A program made the translations under genes and the position numbers. Below, one piece after another: positions 26,651-34,038 of a DNA stretch of 64,000 bases. Source of the stretch: an uncultured Elusimicrobium sp. (GTDB taxonomy: Bacteria > Elusimicrobiota > Elusimicrobia > Elusimicrobiales > Elusimicrobiaceae); the NCBI GenBank assembly GCA_902797165.1, contig CADBRU010000002.1:1-64000 (forward strand), written 5' to 3'. The notes below the pieces were generated by a model, which saw only the letters and a list, made by a program, of their open reading frames with translations, did no database searches and was not told the DNA's origin. Every line of letters starts with the position of its first letter. Position 1 is the first letter of the stretch.

Positions 26651-27370
26651 TTACATTTTGAAGTCTTCACCTAAATATAAGCGGCGGGCATTGGGGTCAT
26701 TAAGTAAAGTGTTTTGATCTCCCTCTACCAAAATCTTACCGTCATAAATTAAATAGGCGCGTTCCGTCAGCGGTAAAGTTTCCCGCACGTTGTGGTCTGT
26801 AATCAAAACACCGATACCTTTATCTTTCAGTTTAAAAATCATTTGTCGTAAATCAGATACGGTAATCGGGTCAATCCCCACAAAAGGTTCGTCCAAGAGA
26901 ATAATATGCGGGTTACTGATCATGCAGCGTGCAATTTCCATACGGCGTTTTTCTCCGCCGGAGAGCGTCCAGGCTTTTTGGCGTGCCAGTTTGGTAAGAC
27001 CAAACTCCTCTAGCAAAGATTCCACGCGGCTTTTTTGTTCCTTTTTATCATCTAAAATACGTTCCAAAACCGCCAGTAGATTTTCTTCTACCGTCAGTCC
27101 CTTGAAAATGGTCGGTTCCTGTGCTAAATAGCCGAGTCCGTGTCGGGCGCGTTCGTACATAGGTAAAGACGTTACTTCTTCTTGGTCGATAAAAACGCGG
27201 CCTTCTGTGGGGCGGATAAAACCTACCATCATGTAAAAGGTAGTAGTTTTTCCGGCTCCGTTGGGACCTAATAAACCCACAATTTCACCGGACTTAACGT
27301 GGATGTTAACTCCCTTTACTACAATGCGGTCCTTGTATGCTTTTACGACGTTATCACTGCGTAGTTCCAT
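26651..27370 (-). CDS. lptB: LPS export ABC transporter ATPase LptB
   Basis: A 239-aa ABC ATPase with Walker A GPNGAGKT (about residues 35-42), signature LSGGEKRR, Walker B IILLDEPFVGID and the H-loop TDHNVRETL. The extended match to LptB (NVVKAYKDRIVVKGVN, YLAQEPTIFKGLTVEENL) separates it from generic ABC proteins. It powers extraction of LPS from the inner membrane with LptFG, which are not in this window. It is the last gene of the kdsA-lptB operon, eight bases after lptA. Confidence 0.95.
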   Translation of the reverse strand: MELRSDNVVKAYKDRIVVKGVNIHVKSGEIVGLLGPNGAGKTTTFYMMVGFIRPTEGRVFIDQEEVTSLPMYERARHGLGYLAQEPTIFKGLTVEENLLAVLERILDDKKEQKSRVESLLEEFGLTKLARQKAWTLSGGEKRRMEIARCMISNPHIILLDEPFVGIDPITVSDLRQMIFKLKDKGIGVLITDHNVRETLPLTERAYLIYDGKILVEGDQNTLLNDPNARRLYLGEDFKM

Positions 27371-27378
27371 AAATATCC

Positions 27379-28284
27379 TTAAAAACTTTCATTGGCCTTG
27401 GATTGGTTGATTTTATCGGATACTACCCAACCTTGTATATTGCCTTCTAAATGAATTTTACGGCTATCGGTTTGAGCGGTTACCTTGTCTGCTATTATAG
27501 CAAATGTACCGTCTTTCGTGGAGCCGGTGGCTAAGGGTCTGTCACCGTAAGCGTATGCTTGTTGCGCTACGCCGTCATATTCCAATGTTTTTGCTTGGAA
27601 ATGATATTGCTCGTTTTCCACACTGGCATTTCCTTGTAACAAAGCATATTGGTCTTGTTTGCGCACGGACATCTTGTCGGCTTTCAAAGTTACCGTGTTT
27701 CCTTGGGCATTTGTATGTATTACAATGGCATTGCCGGAGAGTTGATAGATTTCTTTTTTAGTATCAATTTCGGCCCGCTGCGCATAGGCGGTGACTAAAT
27801 CGTCTTTCTCGGTATGATAGACCAGTTTAATGGGTTGCTTTTTAGAGGATTTGGCCGTACCCAAGCCCGTTTTGTAGTTATACACTACTTCGTGTGCGTA
27901 CAATTCATACCAAACATTATTTTGATCATTGTGACGTATATAAACATTGCCGCGTGCCGTAAAACGATTTTGTTTGCGTTGGGAAAGGGCATAATCGGCG
28001 CGGAATATATATTGGGCATTGTCATAACGCACGTTCCCTTCAAATTCTTCTTCGGCCTTGTCTTGATAAACGGTCCAAGTGTCACTGAGCAACACACCGC
28101 CCAACATATCCGGAAAAGAAGCAGTGGGGGCGGATTTTTGTAAGGTTTGTTTATGTTGCTGCACGGATTGTTGCACATCAGGCAATTTGTTGGCAATGAC
28201 GGGACCTTCTTTGTCTTTCACAGAAAAACAACCGCATAGACATAAACTCAATAAGAAAACAATTCCGCTCAAAAACCCTCTCAT
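27379..28284 (-). CDS. lptA: LptA-like LPS transport lipoprotein
   Basis: A 301-aa protein with signal peptide and lipobox LCGC (Cys near residue 19), then an OstA/LptA beta-jellyroll with repeated strand patterns (EFEGNVRYDNAQYIFRAD, FTARGNVYIRHND, YQLSGNAIVIHTN, ALLQGNASVENEQYHF, LEGNIQGWVVS). LptA forms the periplasmic bridge that carries LPS to LptDE. It is nearly twice the E. coli length and lipidated, so it may hold two jellyroll units. It overlaps lptC by 4 nt and precedes lptB. Confidence 0.85.
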   Translation of the reverse strand: MRGFLSGIVFLLSLCLCGCFSVKDKEGPVIANKLPDVQQSVQQHKQTLQKSAPTASFPDMLGGVLLSDTWTVYQDKAEEEFEGNVRYDNAQYIFRADYALSQRKQNRFTARGNVYIRHNDQNNVWYELYAHEVVYNYKTGLGTAKSSKKQPIKLVYHTEKDDLVTAYAQRAEIDTKKEIYQLSGNAIVIHTNAQGNTVTLKADKMSVRKQDQYALLQGNASVENEQYHFQAKTLEYDGVAQQAYAYGDRPLATGSTKDGTFAIIADKVTAQTDSRKIHLEGNIQGWVVSDKINQSKANESF

Positions 28285-28817
28285 TTGATAACTCCTTGCA
28301 ATTCGTCGGGGTTAGTAGGCAGTTGCGTAGTTTGCTTCTTGAATTGAATTTTATGCAATTTAGAATCGGTTTCAATTCCGTTTTTAGCGGTAATTTTACC
28401 GCTGCCGCGTGTGACAACCGTTTTGCTGTCGGACCAAATGCGGTCTTTATCAATGTCGTAGTAGATATGATCGGAAGTAAGTAAGATTTTTTGTAATAAG
28501 GAATTGACCCGTACATTTCCGTCGATGCTGACTAATTTATTGGCGTAATCAAGCGTGCCGCGCTTACCGCTTACTTCCGTGCTGTCTTGTCCGTTTTCGC
28601 GTAACATGAGATGCGGATTAATCAGTACCGCGCGGGTCATATCTTCAAAATTTACTTTATCGGCGTGTAATACCCATTTGTTTTGACTGTCTTTGGACTC
28701 AAACAGTGTAACATCGGTTGCTTGCTGTACATCCTCGTCGTCGGAAGACAACGGTTTATCTGCGCTGCAAGCCGCCAAGCATACTAAAACAAAGAGTAAG
28801 CCGAAAAATTTTTTCAT
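28281..28817 (-). CDS. lptC: LptC-like LPS transport protein
   Basis: A 178-aa protein beginning with a lipoprotein signal (LVCLAACSADKP, Cys near residue 18) where E. coli LptC has a membrane helix. The LptC jellyroll follows: VTLFESKDSQNKWVLHADKVNFED, KRGTLDYANKLVSIDGNV, ILLTSDHIYYDIDKDRIWS, GSGKITAKNGIETD. It should pass LPS from LptBFG to LptA. It overlaps kdsD and lptA by 4 nt each, so all are translationally coupled. Confidence 0.88.
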   Translation of the reverse strand: MKKFFGLLFVLVCLAACSADKPLSSDDEDVQQATDVTLFESKDSQNKWVLHADKVNFEDMTRAVLINPHLMLRENGQDSTEVSGKRGTLDYANKLVSIDGNVRVNSLLQKILLTSDHIYYDIDKDRIWSDSKTVVTRGSGKITAKNGIETDSKLHKIQFKKQTTQLPTNPDELQGVIK

Positions 28818-29809
28818 TCTTTTTTATCCAATAATGCAATAAATTCGATTAAATCTTTTTCGTCGATAATGCCAACCACCTTGCCCGTTTTGTCCAAAAC
28901 GGGAATATTATCTACATGCGTAGCGTGAATCATTTTGGCGGCATCAATGGCCGGGGCGGTATCTAAAATATGATACGGATTACGGGTCATTACTTCCGTG
29001 ATTTTCTTATGAATTACGGCTTCGTCTTTTTGGAGTTCCCGCCGCAAATCACCATCCGTAAAATAGCCCAGCAATTTGCCTTTTTTATCCACGATACTAA
29101 CGGCCCCTGCCCCATGGTTGCGCGTCATAATGAGTAGGGCATCTTTGACGGTGGCCTTTTCGGAAATGGTGGGATTGTCTTTGCCTTTGCGCATCAAATC
29201 TTTCACATATTGGGTCAGTAATTTGCCCAAAGAGCCCCCGGGGTGAAAGAGCGCAAAATCCGTTTTTTCAAAATGTTTGATTTGCATTAAGCACACCGCC
29301 AAAGCATCTCCGACCGCCAGTGTAGCAGTAGTAGAAGCCGTAGGGGCTAAATTATAGGGGCATGCTTCGCGGTCAATGTGAATTTTAATATGAATATCAG
29401 ACATGAGGGCCAATTTGGAATGTTCATGTCCGGTCATGGAAATAATGGTCAATTTCCGGCGGGCTAAAGAGGGGAGAATTTTGTTGATTTCTTCGGTTTG
29501 TCCCGAAAAAGAAATGGCCAAAATAACATCTCCGCTTACAATCATGCCCAAATCACCATGTAAGGCTTCCACGGGGTGCACAAAGAAAGAAGGGGTGCCG
29601 GTTGAGGCTAGCGTGGCGGAAATTTTGCGTCCGATTAGCCCGCTTTTACCAATACCCAAAACAATGACGCGGCCTTTTGTTTGAGCGCAGGCCTTTACGG
29701 CTTTTAAAAAACCTTCGTCTAAACTTTTACGAGATAATGCCAGCGCCGTATGTTCTACGTCCAATACGTGCTTGGCAGTTTTGAGAATTTCTTTTGTGTT
29801 AAATTTCAT
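28814..29809 (-). CDS. kdsD: Arabinose-5-phosphate isomerase
   Basis: A 331-aa protein. The N-terminal SIS sugar-isomerase domain (GIGKSGLIGRKISATLASTGTPSFFVHPVEALHGDLG, with the catalytic His in that stretch split here only for description) is followed by two CBS domains (about 205-260 and 270-325). It converts ribulose-5-phosphate to arabinose-5-phosphate, the first step of Kdo synthesis. KpsF/GutQ paralogues share this layout, but linkage to kdsA and lptC favours KdsD. Confidence 0.94.
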   Translation of the reverse strand: MKFNTKEILKTAKHVLDVEHTALALSRKSLDEGFLKAVKACAQTKGRVIVLGIGKSGLIGRKISATLASTGTPSFFVHPVEALHGDLGMIVSGDVILAISFSGQTEEINKILPSLARRKLTIISMTGHEHSKLALMSDIHIKIHIDREACPYNLAPTASTTATLAVGDALAVCLMQIKHFEKTDFALFHPGGSLGKLLTQYVKDLMRKGKDNPTISEKATVKDALLIMTRNHGAGAVSIVDKKGKLLGYFTDGDLRRELQKDEAVIHKKITEVMTRNPYHILDTAPAIDAAKMIHATHVDNIPVLDKTGKVVGIIDEKDLIEFIALLDKKE

Positions 29810-29988
29810 TTGTTCACCTCAGGATGCAGCCAAGGAGTTAACTCCGCTGCAGGGGTTTTGTGCTGATAAGGCGGCGGAAGACGTTTGGTAATTACTACCA
29901 CGCCGATCCAAGCAATTATACACGCGACCAGTAAACAAGCCAACACTTTTACATGCCATTTAAGAGTAGGGGTAAACGGTTGGCTCAT
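29806..29988 (-). CDS. Small single-pass membrane protein in the Kdo/Lpt operon
   Basis: A 60-aa protein with one membrane helix (about residues 15-34, VLACLLVACIIAWIGVVVI) and a Pro-rich C-terminal part (LPPPYQHKTP). Its stop overlaps the kdsD start by 4 nt (ATGA) and its start lies seven bases after the kdsA stop, a spacing that strongly supports real translation. No homologue is recognised. The position suggests a role in coupling Kdo synthesis or LPS export, but that is inference. Confidence 0.7.
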   Translation of the reverse strand: MSQPFTPTLKWHVKVLACLLVACIIAWIGVVVITKRLPPPYQHKTPAAELTPWLHPEVNK

Positions 29989-29995
29989 AAATCAC

Positions 29996-30823
29996 CTATT
30001 TGAATTTTTTAACTAATTTGTCAATCAAAACTAACTCGTGAGTCATCTTGGTTACTTGTTTCATGTCTAACGAGTTGGGCCCATCCGAAAGTGCTTGCTT
30101 GGGATTGGGATGCGCTTCAAAAAATACGCCGGCAATACCTAAAGCGGTGGCCGCTTTGGCTAGTATGGGGGCTAATGCACTGTTGCCGCCGGTGGCGCTG
30201 CCCAAAGCACCCGGTTTTTGTACGGAATGGGTAGCATCAAAAATGACCGGATAGCCGAATTGTTTCATAATTTCCAAAGAGCGCATATCGACTACTAAAT
30301 CTCCGTAGCCGAAACTGGCCCCGCGTTCCGTGAGTAGGATATTGTGATTGCCTTGCGATTCGATTTTTTTAATGATTTGCTCCATGGCGGCCGGTGCTAG
30401 GAATTGTCCTTTTTTCACATTGACGGCCTTGCCGGTAGCGGCGCAGGCTAATACTAAATCGGTTTGGCGGCACAAAAAGGCCGGAATTTGCAGCATGTCT
30501 GCCACTTTGGCTACTTCTTCGGCTTGCCACGGTTCGTGCACGTCTACCACCAGCGGAAGACCGGTCAATTTTTTGGCCTTTTCCAAAATGGCAAGCCCCT
30601 TGGCAAGCCCCGGGCCGCGATAGGCAGTAATCGAAGTGCGGTTGGCTTTATCAAAGGACGCTTTTAAAATGTACGGATGACCTGTTTTGGCAATAATTTT
30701 GCGAAGTGTTTTGGCAGTATCGATGTAATGTTTTTCACTTTCAATGACACAGGTGCCCGCCATAAAAACAAGCGGGAGAGTATTAGAAATTTTTACGGAT
30801 CCTACTTTTATTGTTTTTTGCAT
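29996..30823 (-). CDS. kdsA: 3-deoxy-8-phosphooctulonate (Kdo-8-P) synthase
   Basis: A 275-aa TIM-barrel enzyme that condenses arabinose-5-phosphate with phosphoenolpyruvate. Motifs are MAGTCVIESEKH, KASFDKANRTS, TERGASFGYGDLVVDMRSL, FDATHSVQKPG and FFEAHPNPKQALSDGPN. It is the first gene of the kdsA to lptB operon. A TATGAT box sits eight bases before the ATG without any ribosome site, so it may have a very short leader or none. Confidence 0.96.
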   Translation of the reverse strand: MQKTIKVGSVKISNTLPLVFMAGTCVIESEKHYIDTAKTLRKIIAKTGHPYILKASFDKANRTSITAYRGPGLAKGLAILEKAKKLTGLPLVVDVHEPWQAEEVAKVADMLQIPAFLCRQTDLVLACAATGKAVNVKKGQFLAPAAMEQIIKKIESQGNHNILLTERGASFGYGDLVVDMRSLEIMKQFGYPVIFDATHSVQKPGALGSATGGNSALAPILAKAATALGIAGVFFEAHPNPKQALSDGPNSLDMKQVTKMTHELVLIDKLVKKFK

Positions 30824-30880
30824 ACACTTACATCATAGCAAATTTACTGCGTATGCGCGCGCGTTCCCGCGTTCTCAAGA

Positions 30881-31372
30881 CTAATAGCGGATCAGATAGG
30901 CCGTTTTGCCGTCTACGGTATAATCTAAAGGTTTATCTTGACTGGATTGATTCTGACAGAAAGAATCACCTGCACCGTTTAACGGTACGCAGAGTAATTC
31001 TTGCAGATTCTTCTGGGTGGTTAAGTAATATTGGATGTGCTGAGAAGAGTCTTTTAAATGCAGTTCACCTTCCCAACAAGACTCATTTGGGTCTTCTTTT
31101 TCACGACAAATGATTTTAAGTGTGAAATATTTTAATTTTTCGTTATTATTGACTTTGTTTTCAATGCTGTCGGCCCGCTGACGAGTTGTGTTTTTGTCCA
31201 TGGGGAAACGTTTGACTTGTCCCCACCAAATAACAGCCTCAGTGTTGCGTGTGTTTTGCACCGCATTGAGGTAATACGGGATAGCCGAAGCGGTCAGAAT
31301 TGCTATGATAACAAAGCAAATCAGTAGTTCAAGCAAAGAAAATCCGCGTGCGGAAAGGAATTTATTTTTCAT
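30881..31372 (-). CDS. Type IV pilin-like protein
   Basis: A 163-aa prepilin-like protein with leader MKNKFLSARG and mature start FSLLE (Glu5), a hydrophobic helix LICFVIIAILTASAIPYY, and a globular part with Cys at IICREKEDPNESCWEG and ELLCVPLNGAGDSFCQ. Its start overlaps the end of the AlbA_2 gene by 11 nt, so the two are cotranscribed. It is remote from the main pilus operon. Confidence 0.85.
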   Translation of the reverse strand: MKNKFLSARGFSLLELLICFVIIAILTASAIPYYLNAVQNTRNTEAVIWWGQVKRFPMDKNTTRQRADSIENKVNNNEKLKYFTLKIICREKEDPNESCWEGELHLKDSSQHIQYYLTTQKNLQELLCVPLNGAGDSFCQNQSSQDKPLDYTVDGKTAYLIRY

Positions 31373-32537
31373 GGGCTTGTTTGAGTAAACCTTGTACTAA
31401 ATTTTCCAAATCTTCACTTGTCAGTTGCAACCCCAGTGACCATGCCGCCGTGTGTAAAGTATGGCATAGTATTGACGGCAATTGTGCTTCTAATTGAGAA
31501 ACACTGTAATTTTCATCTAAACGAATATAATCTTCCAGTGCGGTGGCCTGTTTGGTTTTGAAATGGCTTTGCAGACCGCGCATTTTATTCATTTTTAGAC
31601 GGAAATACAGCGGCCCGCCAAAGGATAATTTGTTAATAAAACAAACTGCCGTCTGAAAAAATTGTACTGTGGTGGCGGCAAAAGCCTGAAAATCAATGGT
31701 TTGTACTTTGTTTACATTGAAAGGTACGATTTGAGAAGCACTCCATTTCGTCATGAGTAAACCGTAGGAATTAAATTCCCACATGCGGTGATTGTCCCGA
31801 CGGGGATCAATCAAGGCAGCCCCGTCTTGTACAGGTTGTAAAGTTAGGGAACTGTCTTTCAAATTAGGTGCGCATTGATGAATCACTTCGGGCAATTTGG
31901 GATAAGGAAGCAACGGCTCTTCCGGATATAAAGGCAGTAAAGATAAAGAAGCAATGCTCAGTTCACTCATGTCGGCATTTTTCATTTTGACATAATTGTC
32001 GAAATGGCTCTCGGCTTTATCGTACAAGATATGGCGCAAATGTTCTGATTTTTTGCGGTGATCGAGTAGCCACGGCAAACGGGTAGGATGTACAATCACT
32101 TCGGGGCGGCTGCTCTGCCCGGTGCGTACATAAGCACGTTTAAGTTTGCCGACCAAATGCGGCGTTAAATTGCTCTGCGGAATGTCAATGACCACAAACA
32201 TACGTTTCCCGTCGCGGCTGATACAAATATTAACATCCACAAAAACTACCGGATCAATATAGGCTTGAATAATATCTTCTATCGTATTGCGCATTTTTTC
32301 GTGATACGCAATACCGGTAAAGGGCGGGCGCGGTTTATCATTTTTATCATCATTGACACCGATAATAATAGTACCGCCCAAAGCATTGGCAAAAGAAGCA
32401 ATCACTTTAGCAAATTTTTCGGTATTTTTCGGTAAGAGATATTTATAATCTAATTGTTTCCCTTCCGGGATTTGGCGTTTGCAAAACTCTACAACATCGT
32501 CAAATGTTAAATCATGAATCGGTTTATTAAAAAACAT
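31362..32537 (-). CDS. AlbA_2 (Schlafen-like) domain protein
   Basis: A 391-aa protein. Residues about 15-145 form an AlbA_2/divergent AAA-4 domain (EGKQLDYKYLLP, ASFANALGGTIIIGVNDD, RMFVVIDIPQSNLTPHLV, RAYVRTGQSSRPE). Many such proteins are regulators or defence-associated; the family name reflects a Schlafen-type nucleotide-binding fold. The C-terminal 240 residues match nothing recognised and contain no membrane segment. A GGGAGG ribosome site precedes the ATG. It is cotranscribed with the pilin gene at 30881. Confidence 0.75.
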   Translation of the reverse strand: MFFNKPIHDLTFDDVVEFCKRQIPEGKQLDYKYLLPKNTEKFAKVIASFANALGGTIIIGVNDDKNDKPRPPFTGIAYHEKMRNTIEDIIQAYIDPVVFVDVNICISRDGKRMFVVIDIPQSNLTPHLVGKLKRAYVRTGQSSRPEVIVHPTRLPWLLDHRKKSEHLRHILYDKAESHFDNYVKMKNADMSELSIASLSLLPLYPEEPLLPYPKLPEVIHQCAPNLKDSSLTLQPVQDGAALIDPRRDNHRMWEFNSYGLLMTKWSASQIVPFNVNKVQTIDFQAFAATTVQFFQTAVCFINKLSFGGPLYFRLKMNKMRGLQSHFKTKQATALEDYIRLDENYSVSQLEAQLPSILCHTLHTAAWSLGLQLTSEDLENLVQGLLKQAHEK

Positions 32538-32618
32538 ACGGCCTCCCTTTTTGATAGATTAAACAGGCACAGGCTATTTCATATTTATTATAATAAAAAC
32601 AACTGATAATAAAAGCAG

Positions 32619-32633
32619 TATTTTAAACTTATG
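32619..32633 (+). promoter_or_regulatory. Possible -10 box giving a leaderless MgtE-N/CBS transcript
   Basis: TATTTT (32619-32624) ends six bases before the ATG at 32631. No ribosome site and no good -35 box are present, so this is the weakest of the leaderless candidates. Confidence 0.35.
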
Positions 32634-33371
32634 AACGGACCGAATTTAAATTTATTGCCTTGGGTAACGGAAAAATTTATTTCCGCCGCGCCGCTGGCCG
32701 CCGCAAAAGCGTTAGATTCTTTGGCAACGCATGAAGCGTTATTACTGCTTAAACCGCTCAAAGCAGAACAACTCATTACGTGTCTAAATCAAATGGATAC
32801 CGCCAAAGCGGCCGCAGTACTGCGCCGGTTACCTTCGCGCCAAGCGGCCCATATTTTGTCTCGTTTGTCTTTGCCGCAAGCCGTGCAAATTTACAAAGCG
32901 TTTTCTATCGCGCAACGGGAAAAAATGAAAACTTTATTGGCCGCCTCTTGGGTGGAACTTTTAGAAAAAGGCAACACCTTTGCAGCGGGCAGTGCCGGCG
33001 CGCAAATGAACCGCGATTTCGTTACCTTTAAGACGGAAATGAAAGTTGCGGATGTTTTGGAAAAACTTAAAACTATACCGCGCAAAAAACTGCCGCTTGC
33101 CTGTTTGATTGTGGGGGGAAAAGAAGGCAAATTAAAAGGAATTATCCGCACGGCGGAACTTGCTTTTTTTGCTCCCAATTCATTAGTAGGGTCGGTGATG
33201 GGGGAAGTAAAATCTCTTTCACTGGGTAGTGCGGCGCAAGAGGCGCAACCCCTTTTACAACTGCAACCGCTGGTGCCTGTCCTGGATGAAAACGGGGTGC
33301 CGCAAGGCATTTTAACTTTGGCGGAACTGATGGGTCGCACTACTACCAAGAAACGATTCGGCTGGTTTTAA
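32631..33371 (+). CDS. Cytoplasmic MgtE N-domain and CBS protein without transporter
   Basis: A 246-aa soluble protein. Residues about 10-125 form an armadillo-like helical repeat of the MgtE intracellular N-domain type (LLKPLKAEQLITCLNQMDTAKAAAVLRRLPSRQAAHILSRL). Residues 130-240 look like a CBS pair (LACLIVGGKEGKLKGIIRTAEL, PLVPVLDENGVPQGILTLAELM). The MgtE membrane domain that moves Mg2+ is absent. It may sense Mg2+ or adenine nucleotides and act on a partner. FliG-type domains share the N-terminal repeat, which is an alternative relationship. Confidence 0.7.
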   Translation: MNGPNLNLLPWVTEKFISAAPLAAAKALDSLATHEALLLLKPLKAEQLITCLNQMDTAKAAAVLRRLPSRQAAHILSRLSLPQAVQIYKAFSIAQREKMKTLLAASWVELLEKGNTFAAGSAGAQMNRDFVTFKTEMKVADVLEKLKTIPRKKLPLACLIVGGKEGKLKGIIRTAELAFFAPNSLVGSVMGEVKSLSLGSAAQEAQPLLQLQPLVPVLDENGVPQGILTLAELMGRTTTKKRFGWF

Positions 33372-33378
33372 TGATTAC

Positions 33379-33407
33379 AAAACCCCGCTCAAAGGAGCGG
33401 GGTTTTT
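33379..33407. terminator. Bidirectional terminator (copy 1 of a repeated hairpin)
   Basis: Stem CCCCGCTC/GAGCGGGG, loop AAAG, T5 on the plus strand and T4 on the minus strand. It ends both the MgtE-N/CBS gene and the converging pilin. The same hairpin recurs at 33995-34025. Confidence 0.85.
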
Positions 33408-33410
33408 AAT

Positions 33411-33911
33411 TTACAGATCTGCATCTGCATATTTCCAACCTACACTTTCATACTGTTTGCAGATTTTTCGTCCTAAATCTGTTGATTCCGTAACACAAGA
33501 TTGATACCAATTCCCGACAGGGGAATCATTATTATAATTGTTAGGGTTAGTGGTCGCGTAAAAATCATAATATAAATCTGCATTAGGGGTGGTCTCTATT
33601 TCGACACCAGTAGAAAGGAATCTAATGCAATAAGTAAAATATTTAGTAGCATAACACTGCGAACTTTCCCAGGTGCCACCAGATAGATCTACCGAAGCAA
33701 TATCTTTATAAGAAACACTACCGCTGCTTGGCAGTCCATTTTCCATAATATATAGGTCTATTTGTTGTTTTATGGTGGCCACATTAGACATTACTTCCGC
33801 TACGCGTGCCTTTTCCACCGCTACGGTATATTGCGGTAGTGCAATAGCCGATAAGATGCCGATAATTAAAACTACCACTAATAGTTCAATTAAAGTAAAA
33901 CCTTTTTTCAT
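33411..33911 (-). CDS. Type IV pilin, PilA-like (major-pilin candidate)
   Basis: A 166-aa pilin with leader MKKG and mature start FTLIELLVV, with the following helix and ALPQY identical to the pilins at 37864 and 57704. The globular domain ends in a Cys-bearing region (SQCYATKYFTYCIRF, QSCVTESTDLGRKICKQY), giving a likely disulfide loop. It is a single-gene unit with its own promoter and a terminator on each side, as expected for a highly expressed subunit. Confidence 0.9.
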   Translation of the reverse strand: MKKGFTLIELLVVVLIIGILSAIALPQYTVAVEKARVAEVMSNVATIKQQIDLYIMENGLPSSGSVSYKDIASVDLSGGTWESSQCYATKYFTYCIRFLSTGVEIETTPNADLYYDFYATTNPNNYNNDSPVGNWYQSCVTESTDLGRKICKQYESVGWKYADADL

Positions 33912-33947
33912 AATACTACCTCCAAAATAAAATGTACTACTATATAA

Positions 33948-33975
33948 ATTATAGTTTTTTTAAGTGATTTGTCGA
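33948..33975 (-). promoter_or_regulatory. Promoter of the pilin at 33911
   Basis: On the minus strand TCGACA (33975-33970), a 16-bp spacer and a perfect TATAAT (33953-33948), followed by a leader of about 30 nt with a GGAGG ribosome site. It lacks the T13 element found at the other two pilins with the same N-terminus. Confidence 0.65.
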
Positions 33976-33994
33976 GTGCTTGCAAGATAAAAAC

Positions 33995-34025
33995 AAAAAA
34001 CCCCGCTCAAAGGAGCGGGGTTTTT
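33995..34025. terminator. Terminator of the DUF885 gene (copy 2 of a repeated hairpin)
   Basis: The same stem CCCCGCTC/GAGCGGGG and AAAG loop as at 33379-33407, with T6 on the minus strand. It closes the DUF885 gene. Confidence 0.85.
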
Positions 34026-34038
34026 GATTGTGTTTTGT

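Noticed and set aside
27814-28143. 109-aa plus-strand frame inside lptA
   Set aside because: Antisense to a conserved operon gene, with no ribosome site.
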